Position numbers and translations under genes: made by a program
The notes under the pieces: generated by a model
Databases searched by the model: none
Seen by the model: the letters and a program-made list of their open reading frames with translations, nothing else
What the model was told of the DNA's origin: nothing
Assembly (NCBI GenBank): GCA_903933915.1
Contig: CAIZLW010000006.1
Coordinates: forward strand, 33,117 to 97,116
Length of the DNA: 64,000 bases
Direction of reading: 5' to 3'
Source: an uncultured beta proteobacterium
GTDB lineage: Bacteria; Pseudomonadota; Gammaproteobacteria; Burkholderiales; SG8-41
Part shown: one piece after another, positions 16,439 to 24,540 of the stretch
Layout: each line of letters begins with the position of its first letter
Position numbering within the stretch: the stretch's first letter is position 1

Positions 16439-16613
16439 CCCCCGCATGTGCCGTCGCAGACCAGTATCCTGAACCTAGGGTTCAAGTCGGCCACCTTCCG
16501 GATTTCTTCAGGCACGTCCGCGTGGGACGCGCACACCGAAACCACTATGGTCGGCGACCTGTGCAATGTCTATTGGCTCAAAGAGTATATGGCCTGAACG
16601 AACACCGCAGGGG
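16439..16613 (-). ncRNA. ssrS: 6S RNA
   Basis: The minus strand gives an RNA of about 175 nt. Its 5' end CCCCTGCGGTGT can pair with the 3' end ACATGCGGGGG to form the closing stem. Near the 3' half is CTTGAACCCTAGGTTCAGG, matching the conserved CTTGAACC-AGGGTTCAAG element of 6S RNAs. The central part has the typical large open region. It lies downstream of zapA in the same direction, as in E. coli and many betaproteobacteria, and ends at a strong terminator. 6S RNA mimics an open promoter and sequesters sigma-70 RNA polymerase in stationary phase. The ends are approximate. Confidence 0.85.
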
Positions 16614-16669
16614 AAACTCTGGACGGCTTGAGGATCAGCGAATGACCGGGGGAACAAGCAACAACAAAC

Positions 16670-16981
16670 TCAGAACAGTTTGCTTTGTTCCGCCATCGCC
16701 TGATCGATGGCCGTCTCCATGCGTTGAATTCTACGCTTGGTTTCGGCGATATCAAAACTGCCGCCGACTTTCATCGACAGAAATTCGTGGGCGATGTTCA
16801 GCGCCGCCATGATGGCCACACGCTCCAGGCCGATGACTTTTCCGCGATCACGGATTTCCTGCATCTTGGCATTGAGGTAATCGACGGCTTCGAGCAGGCC
16901 TTTTTGCTCGTCTTCCGCACAAGCGACGCGAAATTCGCGCCCCATGATATTGATCTGCAAACCCTTTGCGTCGGCGCTCAT
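16670..16981 (-). CDS. zapA: Cell division protein ZapA
   Basis: A 103-residue protein. The N-terminal KGLQINIMGREFRVACAEDEQKGLLEAVDYLNAKMQEIRDRGKVIGLERVAIMAALNIAHEFLSMK is the ZapA globular head. The rest is a coiled coil (DIAETKRRIQRMETAIDQAMAEQ). ZapA binds and cross-links FtsZ protofilaments at midcell. The gene overlaps the upstream small coiled-coil gene by four bases and precedes 6S RNA, a conserved arrangement. Length and sequence are normal. Confidence 0.93.
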   Translation of the reverse strand: MSADAKGLQINIMGREFRVACAEDEQKGLLEAVDYLNAKMQEIRDRGKVIGLERVAIMAALNIAHEFLSMKVGGSFDIAETKRRIQRMETAIDQAMAEQSKLF

Positions 16982-17178
16982 GTTTCCTCAGCGGGAATTT
17001 GCTGGACGAGTAACTCAAGCTGGCTGCTGGCCGTCTGAATTTTGTCCTCGAGCTGCTTGTTGCGATGCAGGGCCGAGGCCAATTCCTGACGCAGCCGCTG
17101 CGTGTCGTCACGCAACCGCTGGTTGACCTCAATAAATTGGGTCAGCTTGTCCTCGAGCGATTTCAGTTCTACTTCCAT
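16978..17178 (-). CDS. Small coiled-coil protein upstream of ZapA (ZapB-like or TIGR02449-type)
   Basis: From the ATG at 17176-17178 the product is about 66 residues, starting MEVELKSLEDKLTQFIEV and almost entirely heptad-patterned (LRDDTQRLRQELASALHRNKQLEDKI). A longer in-frame start at 17214 is rejected because a good sigma-70 promoter lies inside that extension. It overlaps zapA by four bases. Small coiled-coil proteins at this position are thought to act with ZapA in division, like ZapB, but sequence homology to ZapB itself cannot be judged by eye. The -10 box ends only six bases before the ATG, so the message may be leaderless. Confidence 0.7.
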   Translation of the reverse strand: MEVELKSLEDKLTQFIEVNQRLRDDTQRLRQELASALHRNKQLEDKIQTASSQLELLVQQIPAEET

Positions 17179-17184
17179 GCGCGC

Positions 17185-17214
17185 ACTATAGTGGGGAAAA
17201 TCCAGCAGGGTCAA
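17185..17214 (-). promoter_or_regulatory. Sigma-70 promoter of the zapB-like/zapA/6S unit
   Basis: On the minus strand TTGACC (17209-17214) and TATAGT (17185-17190) are separated by 18 bases, matching -35 and -10 boxes well. The start codon begins six bases after the -10 box, so transcription should start at or next to the ATG. Confidence 0.6.
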
Positions 17215-17460
17215 CCATTAAGGCATCATTTTGAATGTGATTTGGCATGTTAGCTACGGCCCGAGCCGTTGCCACCATCCGCAAGCCGGATGATCCCGCC
17301 GGCCCCAGTCAGTGGAAACCGGGGTTATCGATAAGTATCTGTTTTAATTAAATAAAATTTTTAATGTGCGACCGTGGCCGGCGGCAAAACCGTGCACGAC
17401 CTGCGCTACAATCGCGCTGTCCAGGACGAATCGCTACCGCATGTGAAGCGTCCCGGACAC

Positions 17461-17663
17461 GTTTCAGGTGCCGACGCACCCCGCAAGGGACGTCAGTGAA
17501 ACGGGAAACAGGTGAGGCCGTAAGGCCGATTCCTGTGCTGCCCCCGCAACGGTAAGCAACCGGCGTTCAAAGCAACGAATGCCATGGCGCATCAACAGCC
17601 ACTGTCCCCTCCGGGGATGGGAAGGCGATGCGCCCAAGGTTGCAAGCCCGGAGACCGGCCTGG
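17461..17663 (+). ncRNA. Cobalamin riboswitch
   Basis: The element opens with CAGGTGCC, followed by AACGGGAAACAGGTG and CCTGTGCTGCCCCCGCAACGG, the conserved cobalamin-riboswitch core. It ends with GCCCGGAGACCGGCC at 17646-17660. The order and spacing of these blocks are those of the AdoCbl class. It lies about 120 bases before the start of a BtuB-like receptor gene, which it should repress when cobalamin is plentiful. A TACAAT hexamer at 17407-17412 may be the -10 box for this transcript. Confidence 0.93.
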
Positions 17664-17783
17664 TTCGTCGTGGTGGAAATGCTGCGGGGAAGCGGCGATC
17701 CGGACATTCCGGCTGTTCTTCCTTTCGGTATTTCCTCGTTCCGGTTTTGCAGCGCGCGGCGGGTGCGCATAACGAGGATTTAC

Positions 17784-19850
17784 ATGCAACGAAGTGTTTT
17801 GGCAGTGGCAGTCGCCCTGGCAGCCAGTGCGCATTGCGCGGCGCAGGATCAGATCGCCGCGCTCGACGAAGTGGTGGTGACCGCCTCGCGGTTCAGGGAT
17901 CGCTTCGATGACAAACCGGTCAACATGACGGTGATTACCAGCGAAGACATCCGGCGCAGCGCGGCGAAAACCGTTCCCGACCTGTTGTCCGAGCAGGCCG
18001 GCATCCAGATCCATGATTTTTTCGGCAACAACGCGACGTCGACCACGGTCGATCTGCGCGGCTTTGGCATTACCGGCACCCAAAACACGCTGATACTGGT
18101 CGACGGGCGGCGCATCGCCGACAACGACCTGTCCGGCGTGCAATGGTCGGCGTTTCCGCTGATCAATGTCGAGCGTATCGAGATCATGCGCGGCGGCGGC
18201 TCGGTGCTGTATGGCGAAGGCGCGGTCGGCGGGGTGATCAACATCATCACCCGTTCGCCGTTCGATGGTCCCGGAACCGGCAGCCTGCGCGCGCGCGCCG
18301 GATCCTACGGCACCAGGGAAACCGGCGTCACCGCGCAGTACCGCAGCGAGCGGGTGGGCATTGGCGTGGCCATCAACAACCTTGAAACCGACGGTTATCG
18401 CGACAACAACCAGAACCGCCAGACCAACGGCGCCGCCGACGTGCGCGTGCTGACCGAAGGCGGTGAAATAGGCATCAAGCTGGCGACCGATCACCAGGGA
18501 TTGCGGCTGCCCGGCGCGCGGCAGGTACAGCCCAGCGCCGGCGTCAACCAGCTGGCAACCGACCGCCGCGGCGCACAGACGCCGCTGGATTATTCGCAGC
18601 GCAACGGCAACCGTATGACGGTGGACTGGCAGCAGCGTGCCGGCAGCGGCGATTTCAACATCGGCGGCGGCTGGCGCAGCAAGGAGCAGATTTCCTATTT
18701 TGATTTCGGCGGCTTCCCCGACTACCGCGTCGCCGATCTCGATGTCCTGTCTTTTACGCCGCGCATGCGCTGGTCACCGGAGTTGCCCGGCGGCAGCCAT
18801 ACGCTGGTGGCCGGATTCGACTGGTATCACTGGGATTACCGCCTGAAGCGTTCGAATTCGACCGCGAACATCGGCACGCCCTACAACACCATCGACGCCC
18901 AGCAGCAGAACACCGGCGTCTACCTGCAGGACACGCTTAAAGTATCACCGCGGCTGACGTTGAACGCAGGCCTGCGTTATGAACGCTTCAAGGCGGATGC
19001 GACCGATACCTACGATGCGACTGCGCCAGGCGGTGCATTTGGTTCAGGCGCACCCGCCGGATCACAGAACGAATCAGAACACGCCTATGAGGCTGGCGTA
19101 CGTTATGCGCTGACGCCGGTGGTGTCGCTGATCGGCAAGACGGCGCGCAGTTTCCGCTTTGCCAATATCGATGAGATATACGAAACCTCGGCGACATTCA
19201 CCAACCAGTTCCAGTTCCTGCGCCCGCAGACGGCGCTGCACCACGAACTGGGCATGGAGTGGAAGCAGGCCAGCGCGTGGTTCCGGGCATCGCTGTTCGA
19301 GATCGACGTCAAGGATGAAATCCATCTCGACGCGTTTACCACGGGCATCGGCAATACCAATCTGCCGCCTTCACGACGGCGCGGTCTCGAGCTTGAAAGC
19401 AAATGGCAGGCGACGCGCGCGCTGTCACTGCTCGGCGCCTACACCTACACCGATGCGCGCTTCCGTAGTGGAGTGCTGGCGGGGCCGCCCCCGGTGGACA
19501 TTGCAGGCAAAACCGTGCCGCTGGTGCCGCGACACAAGCTCAATACCGGTGCGTCCTGGGCCTATACCCAGAACACCCGGCTCAGCGCGATGGTGGCCTA
19601 TACCGGCGAGCAGTTCATGGACAACGATGAAGGCAATACGCTGGGCGTGAAAATCCCGGCGTATACCGTAACCGACCTCAAACTGTCGCACCGCCAGGGC
19701 AACTGGACGCTGAGTGCGGTGATCAACAATCTGTTCGACCGCCAGTACTACAACTACGCGGTGCGCAGCCAGTTTGTTGCCGACCGTTACAACGCCTACC
19801 CGTTGCCGGAACGCAATGCCGGGGTCAGCGTGGAGTATGTGATCCGCTGA
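17784..19850 (+). CDS. btuB: TonB-dependent outer-membrane receptor, BtuB-like (vitamin B12)
   Basis: From the ATG at 17784 (AGGA six bases upstream) the protein has 688 residues with a signal peptide MQRSVLAVAVALAASAHCAAQ. An earlier in-frame start would begin inside the riboswitch and is rejected. A TonB box-like LDEVVVTASRF is followed by the plug domain (MTVITSEDIRRSAAKTVPDLLSEQAGIQI, NTLILVDGRRIADNDLSG, GGSVLYGEGAVGGVINIITRS). A beta-barrel follows, ending in AGVSVEYVIR. The cobalamin riboswitch upstream is the main evidence that cobalamins or related corrinoids are the substrate. A bidirectional terminator follows the gene. Receptor family is certain; the ligand is inferred from regulation. 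Confidence 0.88.
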   Translation: MQRSVLAVAVALAASAHCAAQDQIAALDEVVVTASRFRDRFDDKPVNMTVITSEDIRRSAAKTVPDLLSEQAGIQIHDFFGNNATSTTVDLRGFGITGTQNTLILVDGRRIADNDLSGVQWSAFPLINVERIEIMRGGGSVLYGEGAVGGVINIITRSPFDGPGTGSLRARAGSYGTRETGVTAQYRSERVGIGVAINNLETDGYRDNNQNRQTNGAADVRVLTEGGEIGIKLATDHQGLRLPGARQVQPSAGVNQLATDRRGAQTPLDYSQRNGNRMTVDWQQRAGSGDFNIGGGWRSKEQISYFDFGGFPDYRVADLDVLSFTPRMRWSPELPGGSHTLVAGFDWYHWDYRLKRSNSTANIGTPYNTIDAQQQNTGVYLQDTLKVSPRLTLNAGLRYERFKADATDTYDATAPGGAFGSGAPAGSQNESEHAYEAGVRYALTPVVSLIGKTARSFRFANIDEIYETSATFTNQFQFLRPQTALHHELGMEWKQASAWFRASLFEIDVKDEIHLDAFTTGIGNTNLPPSRRRGLELESKWQATRALSLLGAYTYTDARFRSGVLAGPPPVDIAGKTVPLVPRHKLNTGASWAYTQNTRLSAMVAYTGEQFMDNDEGNTLGVKIPAYTVTDLKLSHRQGNWTLSAVINNLFDRQYYNYAVRSQFVADRYNAYPLPERNAGVSVEYVIR

Positions 19851-19874
19851 TGCCGGCTGCGGGGGGTTGCATGA

Positions 19875-19913
19875 CCGGAAAAAAAGCCGCACACCCCGCG
19901 GTTTTTTTTCCGG
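19875..19913. terminator. Bidirectional Rho-independent terminator after the TonB receptor
   Basis: CCGGAAAAAAAGCCGC at 19875-19890 is the inverse of GCGGTTTTTTTTCCGG at 19898-19913, giving a long stem with A- and T-rich flanks on both strands. It separates the receptor gene from the msbA operon. Confidence 0.85.
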
Positions 19914-19963
19914 TGCTTTTCCTTTGTTATCAAAAGTTTGCTATTGTTCGGGCCGTGCAATCG

Positions 19964-21706
19964 ATGTCCGGAACCGAGCTATATTTTCGTCTACTGCGCC
20001 ACGTGCGGCCGTACTGGCGTACGTTCGGCATTGGCGTGCTGGCCATCGTCATCGTGGCCGCCACCGAACCGGCACTGCCGGCACTGTTGAAGCCGCTGCT
20101 TGACGGCGTGTTCGTCAACAAGGACGAATCGGTGATCCGCTGGACCCCGGTGTTCATCGTCGGCCTGTTCGTGCTGCGCGGTCTTGCTGAATACGTCGCG
20201 CAGTTTGCGCTGAACTGGGTCGGCAACCGGCTGGTGATGGATCTGCGCGGCATCATGTTCCGTAAATTGCTGACGCTGCCGGCGCGTTATTACGATGATC
20301 AGGCTTCCGGCAACCTCATTTCCCGGCTGACTTTTGATGTCATGCAGGTGACCACCGCGGCGACCAGCGTGCTGACCGCGGTATTCAAGGACGCGCTGGT
20401 GATCGTCGGCCTGCTCGGCTGGATGTTCTGGCTCAACTGGAAACTGACCCTGCTGTCGCTGGTGATGACGCCAGTGATCGTGCTGGTGGTGCGGGTGATC
20501 AGCGTACGGTTGCGCAACTCGAGCCGCCAGGTGCAGCAGCAGATGGGCGACATGACCCAGGTGATCCAGGAAACCATCGAAGGCCACCGTGTGGTCAAGC
20601 TGTTCGGTGGGCAGGACTACGAACAGCAGCGTTTTGACGCGCAGGCCAACAACGTGCGCCGCCAGCTGATGAAGCAGGTCGCCGCATCCGCCGCCAGCGT
20701 GCCGATCGTGCAGTTTGTCGCCGCGCTGGCGCTGGCCACCATTGTTTATCTCGCCACCCAGCAGTCGAACACCGACCAGATCACCGTCGGCGGATTTGTG
20801 TCCTTCATCACCGCGATGCTGATGCTGACCGCGCCGCTGAAGCGCGTCACCAGCGTCAACGAACCGCTGCAGCGCGGCCTGGCCGCTGCGGAGAGCGTGT
20901 TCGCACTGGTTGACCAGCACAGTGAAACCGATGCCGGCAGCATCGATCCGGGCCGTGTGCGCGGGGAGATTCGTTTCGAGCAGCTGCGTTTTGCCTACGG
21001 TGCGGACGGCCGCCATGCCCTCGACGGCATTGACCTCACGATCGCGCCGGGTGAAACACTCGCGCTGGTCGGCGCTTCCGGCAGCGGCAAAACCACGCTG
21101 GCGAATCTGGTGCCGCGGTTCTATCAGCCGACCGGCGGCCGCATCCTGCTCGATGGTCAGGATATCGCCGTACTGAAACTCGCCGCGCTGCGCGCCAACA
21201 TCGCGCTGGTCAGCCAGGACGTGGTGCTGTTCAACGACACCGTGGCGGCGAATATCGCCTACGGCGCGATGAACCGGATGTCGCGCGACGAGATCGTTGC
21301 GGCGGCCACAGCCGCGCATGCGATGGAATTTATCAATGAAATGCCCAATGGCCTCGACACCATGGTCGGCGAGAACGGCGTCAAACTTTCCGGCGGACAG
21401 CGCCAGCGCCTGGCAATTGCGCGCGCACTGCTGAAAAACGCGCCGGTGCTGATCCTCGATGAGGCGACCTCGGCGTTGGATACCGAATCCGAACGCCATG
21501 TACAGGCCGCGCTGGAGGTGTTGATGCGCGGCCGCACCACTATCGTCATCGCTCACCGGCTGTCGACCATTGAAAACGCGCACCGCATCGTCGTGCTCGA
21601 TGGCGGGCGCATCGCCGAGAGCGGGGCGCATGCCGAACTGCTGGCGCGCGGCGGCAAATACGCGCAGCTTTACCGCAACCAGTTTCTGTCGTCGGGGGAG
21701 GGCTGA
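19964..21706 (+). CDS. msbA: Lipid A export ATP-binding/permease protein MsbA
   Basis: From the ATG at 19964 (MSGTELYFRLLRHVRPYWRTFGIG) the protein has 580 residues, the normal MsbA length. In-frame codons upstream run through the terminator and are rejected. Residues 1-330 form the six-helix ABC transmembrane domain. The nucleotide-binding domain has Walker A GASGSGKTT, signature LSGGQRQR, Walker B VLILDEATSALD and the H-loop IVIAHRLSTIE. MsbA flips the lipid A-core from the inner to the outer leaflet of the inner membrane. It heads the operon of polyprenyl-phosphate sugar and glycan-decorating genes, three bases before the next start. Confidence 0.92.
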   Translation: MSGTELYFRLLRHVRPYWRTFGIGVLAIVIVAATEPALPALLKPLLDGVFVNKDESVIRWTPVFIVGLFVLRGLAEYVAQFALNWVGNRLVMDLRGIMFRKLLTLPARYYDDQASGNLISRLTFDVMQVTTAATSVLTAVFKDALVIVGLLGWMFWLNWKLTLLSLVMTPVIVLVVRVISVRLRNSSRQVQQQMGDMTQVIQETIEGHRVVKLFGGQDYEQQRFDAQANNVRRQLMKQVAASAASVPIVQFVAALALATIVYLATQQSNTDQITVGGFVSFITAMLMLTAPLKRVTSVNEPLQRGLAAAESVFALVDQHSETDAGSIDPGRVRGEIRFEQLRFAYGADGRHALDGIDLTIAPGETLALVGASGSGKTTLANLVPRFYQPTGGRILLDGQDIAVLKLAALRANIALVSQDVVLFNDTVAANIAYGAMNRMSRDEIVAAATAAHAMEFINEMPNGLDTMVGENGVKLSGGQRQRLAIARALLKNAPVLILDEATSALDTESERHVQAALEVLMRGRTTIVIAHRLSTIENAHRIVVLDGGRIAESGAHAELLARGGKYAQLYRNQFLSSGEG

Positions 21707-21709
21707 GCC

Positions 21710-22669
21710 ATGCCGCACAATTCCCCGCATCTTTCCATCATTACCCCCGTGTACAAGGCCGAAGGCTGCCTCGATGAACTCTACCGCAGGCTGGTTGCCG
21801 CGCTGGAGCCGGTGACCAATGATTTTGAAATCATCATGGTCGAGGACTGCGGTGGTGATCAGTCCTGGGACATCGTCAAACGGCTTGCCGCAGCGGACCC
21901 GCGCGTCAAGGGCCTGCAGTTCAGCCGCAACTTCGGCCAGCATTACGGCATCACCGCAGGGCTGGATGCCGCCGAGGGCGACTGGGTAGTGGTGATGGAT
22001 TGCGATCTGCAGGACCGGCCCGAAGAAATTCCCGCGCTGTATGCGAAAGCGCAGGAAGGTTACGACGTGGTGCTGGCGCGCCGCGGTGGGCGCACCGACG
22101 GCGTGTTGAAGCGCTTCTCGTCATGGTGTTTTTACCAGTTGCTGAGCTGGCTGGCCGATACCGAATACGACAGCGCCACCGGCAATTTCCGCATCATCTC
22201 GCGCAAGGTGGTGCTGGCGTGCCGGCAGATGCGCGAACAGCTGCGTTTTTTCGGCGGGCTGGTGAACTGGATGGGATTCCCGACCGCGGCGATCGAAGTC
22301 AGTCATGCGACGCGGCACGAAGGCCAGTCCACTTATACCTTCGGCAAACTGTGGCAGCTGGCAGTCGACACCATCATCGCCTATTCCGACAAGCCGCTGC
22401 GGCTGGCGGTGCGTTTCGGTTTTCTGATGTCGCTGCTGTCATTTGCGGCCGGCTTGTTCATCCTGGTACGCGCGGCGCTGTACGGCTCCCCGGTGGTCGG
22501 CTGGCCCAGCCTGTTCGTGTCGGTGTATTTCATCGGCGGCATCACCATCAGCATACTCGGCGTGCTCGGCATCTATCTGGGTAAAACCTTTGACGAGGCG
22601 AAAAAACGGCCGCTGTACATTGTCATGAACGCGACGTTTGACCATGCATCCCGCGATCCGGCGCGTTGA
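21710..22669 (+). CDS. Polyprenyl-phosphate glycosyltransferase, GT2, ArnC/GtrB-like
   Basis: A 319-residue membrane-anchored GT2 enzyme. The N-terminal catalytic domain shows LSIITPVYKAEGCLDELYRRL, MVEDCGGDQSWD, FSRNFGQHYGITAGLDAAEGDWVVVMDCDLQDRPEEI with the DxD-type DCDLQD, and a TGNFRIISRKV acceptor loop. The C-terminus has two membrane helices (LAVRFGFLMSLLSFAAGLFI and the segment around VYFIGGITISILGVLGIYLG). This is the ArnC/GtrB/DPM1 layout, enzymes that move a sugar from a nucleotide donor to undecaprenyl phosphate on the cytoplasmic face. It starts three bases after msbA and overlaps the acetyltransferase gene. With WecE, WecD, an SMR-type protein and an ArnT-like enzyme in the same operon, its donor may be dTDP-Fuc4N(Ac). 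The sugar is inference. Confidence 0.85.
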   Translation: MPHNSPHLSIITPVYKAEGCLDELYRRLVAALEPVTNDFEIIMVEDCGGDQSWDIVKRLAAADPRVKGLQFSRNFGQHYGITAGLDAAEGDWVVVMDCDLQDRPEEIPALYAKAQEGYDVVLARRGGRTDGVLKRFSSWCFYQLLSWLADTEYDSATGNFRIISRKVVLACRQMREQLRFFGGLVNWMGFPTAAIEVSHATRHEGQSTYTFGKLWQLAVDTIIAYSDKPLRLAVRFGFLMSLLSFAAGLFILVRAALYGSPVVGWPSLFVSVYFIGGITISILGVLGIYLGKTFDEAKKRPLYIVMNATFDHASRDPAR

Positions 22670-23312
22670 GTGGGACAGCATCGCGTTCGGACGCGATTGT
22701 TACGAGATCACCGCGCTGGAGGAACAGGCCCTGCACGCAGCGGCCACCCGCCCGGGACATTATTCAATCAAGATCGAGCCACTGGTTTCCAAAGCGCTGC
22801 TGCACCAGTACGGCTTCTATTACTGCGATACGCTGATCGAGCCGCATTGTCAGCGCGACCATTTTCACGGCTATCACGATCCGCGCGCCCGCTGTTCGCG
22901 CGATGCCACGCTTGATGAGCTGCTGGCGATCTGCCACGGCGCGTTCGAACACGGCCGTTTTCACCGCGATTTCAACCTGCCGCGCGCGCAGGCTGACCTG
23001 CGTTACGACAACTGGCTGCGCCAGGTGCATGCCGCAGGCAACGCCTATGGTCTTTATTTTGACCAACAACTGGCCGGATTCATGGCGGTGGATGGTGGCC
23101 GCCTGATACTGCATGCGATGGCGCCGCAATTCCGTGGCCGCGGACTAGCCAAATTTTTGTGGACGGCGGTGTGCGATGAACTCTATGCACAGGGCCAGCT
23201 TGAAATCAGCAGTTCGATTTCGGCGGCTAATCTTGCCGCGGCCAATCTTTACCTGACGCTGGGCTTCCGCTTGCAGCATCCCGTCGATGTTTATCACCGG
23301 ATGACGAAATGA
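22644..23312 (+). CDS. wecD: GNAT acetyltransferase, WecD-like (dTDP-fucosamine acetyltransferase)
   Basis: From the ATG at 22644 the protein has 222 residues. It resembles WecD/RffC: an N-terminal domain with WDSIAFGRDCYEI and SIKIEPLVSKALLHQYGFYYCDTLIEP, then DLRYDNWLRQVHAAGNAYGLYFDQQLAGFMAV and a GNAT core LILHAMAPQFRGRGLAKFLWTAVCDEL with the RGRGLA acetyl-CoA loop. The end has NLAAANLYLTLGFRLQHPVDVYHRM, as in WecD. WecD acetylates dTDP-4-amino-4,6-dideoxygalactose. The partner aminotransferase WecE is three genes downstream in the same operon. It overlaps the GT2 gene by 26 bases and the next gene by four. The symbol is given for likeness; the acyl group and substrate are inference. Confidence 0.72.
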   Translation: MHPAIRRVEWDSIAFGRDCYEITALEEQALHAAATRPGHYSIKIEPLVSKALLHQYGFYYCDTLIEPHCQRDHFHGYHDPRARCSRDATLDELLAICHGAFEHGRFHRDFNLPRAQADLRYDNWLRQVHAAGNAYGLYFDQQLAGFMAVDGGRLILHAMAPQFRGRGLAKFLWTAVCDELYAQGQLEISSSISAANLAAANLYLTLGFRLQHPVDVYHRMTK

Positions 23313-23671
23313 GCTATCTATTTGTTTTTATTACAGTATTTTTGACGGTCTACAGCCAGATCGTGATCAAGTGGCAGGTCGTTGCCGCCGGAGCGTTTCC
23401 GCTGGCAACGCCTGACCGGCTGTGGTTCCTGGCCAAGCTGCTGGTCAATCCCTGGGTGGTTTCCGCGCTTGCCGCGGGCCTGCTCGCCGTGGTGTCGTGG
23501 ATGGCGGCGATGACCAAGCTCGATCTGTCGCACGCTTATCCGTTCATGAGCCTGGCCTTCGTGCTGGTGCTGGTGCTGAGCGCCGTGGTGTTTCACGAGC
23601 CGGTGAATGCCTGGAAGATTGCGGGTCTCGCGTTGATCACCGTCGGCATCATCGTGGGGAGTCAGGGTTGA
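23309..23671 (+). CDS. Small four-helix membrane protein, SMR/EamA type, ArnE/ArnF-like
   Basis: A 120-residue inner-membrane protein with four hydrophobic segments: LFVFITVFLTVYSQIVIKW, WVVSALAAGLLAVVSWMAAM, YPFMSLAFVLVLVLSAVVFH and IAGLALITVGIIVG. Size and layout match small multidrug-resistance family proteins and the ArnE/ArnF half-transporters, including the HAYPFMSLAFVLVLVLSAVVFHEPVN region typical of the EamA-related group. In the Arn pathway such proteins are proposed to flip undecaprenyl-phosphate-aminoarabinose. Here a single copy is coupled by four-base overlaps to the acetyltransferase and methyltransferase genes, so it may flip the polyprenyl-phosphate sugar made by the GT2 enzyme upstream. 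That role is inferred from context. Confidence 0.72.
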   Translation: MSYLFVFITVFLTVYSQIVIKWQVVAAGAFPLATPDRLWFLAKLLVNPWVVSALAAGLLAVVSWMAAMTKLDLSHAYPFMSLAFVLVLVLSAVVFHEPVNAWKIAGLALITVGIIVGSQG

Positions 23672-24540
23672 GGTTGTGTCCGGCCTGCGGCGCGACGCTG
23701 GCCACCGCGGGCTGGGATTGCACGGCTTGCGGCCACCGGCCGCAGCAGCGCGCCGGATTTATTGCGCTCGCCCCCGCGCTGGCTGCGCAGTCGGAAGGTT
23801 TCGATCCCGCGCTGTTTGCAGAGTTGGCTGCGCTGGAATCAAGCAATTTCTGGTTTCGCGCGCGCAACCGGCTGATTCTCTGGGCGCTGCAGCGTTACGC
23901 GCCGGCATTCACCGATTTTCTGGAAGTGGGCTGCGGCACCGGCTACGTGCTGCAGGGCGTGGCGGAGGCATTTCCGGGCGCGCGCATCTGCGGCACCGAA
24001 GCGCAGACCGAAGGCCTGCAGTTTGCCGCCAACCGCGTGCCGCGCGCGGCCTTCCTGCAAATGGATGCGCGACAGATGCCGTTTGACAATGAATTCGACG
24101 TGATCGGTGCCTTCGATGTCATCGAGCACATCGCCGAAGATGAAGCCGTCCTCGCGCAGATGCATCGCGCGCTGCGTCCCGGCGGCAGCCTGCTGCTGAC
24201 GGTGCCGCAGCATCCCTTCCTGTGGAGCGAATACGACGTGCGCGCCCACCATGTGCGGCGCTACACCCGCGGCGAACTGCGGCAGAAGCTCACACGGGCG
24301 GGCTTCGACATCGTTAAAATGACTTCCTTTGTTTCGGTATTGCTGCCGCTGATGATGCTGTCCCGACTGACCCGCCGCACCGATGCGGTAGATTACGATC
24401 CGCTGGCCGAATTGCGCATCGGCGCCCTGGCCAATGCGCTGCTCGAACGCGCGCTGGATGCGGAGCGGTTGCTGATCCGCGCCGGCCTGTCGCTGCCCTT
24501 CGGCGGCTCGCTGCTGGCGGTGGCCCGGCGCGCGACATGA
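23668..24540 (+). CDS. Class I SAM-dependent methyltransferase with N-terminal zinc-ribbon-like segment
   Basis: The most likely start is the TTG at 23668, overlapping the previous stop by four bases (TTGA), giving 290 residues. The N-terminus has CPACGATLATAGWDCTACGH, a zinc-ribbon-like four-Cys pattern. The Rossmann core follows with FLEVGCGTGYVLQGVAEAFPGARICGTEA (SAM motif I), FDVIGAFDVIEHIAEDEAVL and ALRPGGSLLLTVPQHPFLWS. The C-terminal part carries a hydrophobic stretch around FVSVLLPLMMLSRL. A start further upstream would be read inside the SMR gene and is rejected. Operon position suggests methylation of a sugar or lipid-linked glycan made here. The target is unknown. Confidence 0.78.
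   Translation: MRLCPACGATLATAGWDCTACGHRPQQRAGFIALAPALAAQSEGFDPALFAELAALESSNFWFRARNRLILWALQRYAPAFTDFLEVGCGTGYVLQGVAEAFPGARICGTEAQTEGLQFAANRVPRAAFLQMDARQMPFDNEFDVIGAFDVIEHIAEDEAVLAQMHRALRPGGSLLLTVPQHPFLWSEYDVRAHHVRRYTRGELRQKLTRAGFDIVKMTSFVSVLLPLMMLSRLTRRTDAVDYDPLAELRIGALANALLERALDAERLLIRAGLSLPFGGSLLAVARRAT

Noticed and set aside
16339..16812. Small open frames over the 6S RNA region on both strands
   Set aside because: They cover a structured RNA with a closing stem and terminator; no protein-like composition.
17395..17412. A full promoter for the riboswitch
   Set aside because: A TACAAT box is visible at 17407-17412, but no convincing -35 lies at 16-18 bases, so only the -10 is mentioned.
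17628..17783. An upstream in-frame start for the TonB receptor
   Set aside because: It begins inside the cobalamin riboswitch, and the ATG at 17784 has a ribosome-binding site and a signal peptide right after it.
19991..21943. A 650-codon open frame on the minus strand opposite msbA
   Set aside because: It is a mirror frame of a certain gene in GC-rich DNA. Its product is rich in His, Gln, Arg and Ala and has no family motifs.
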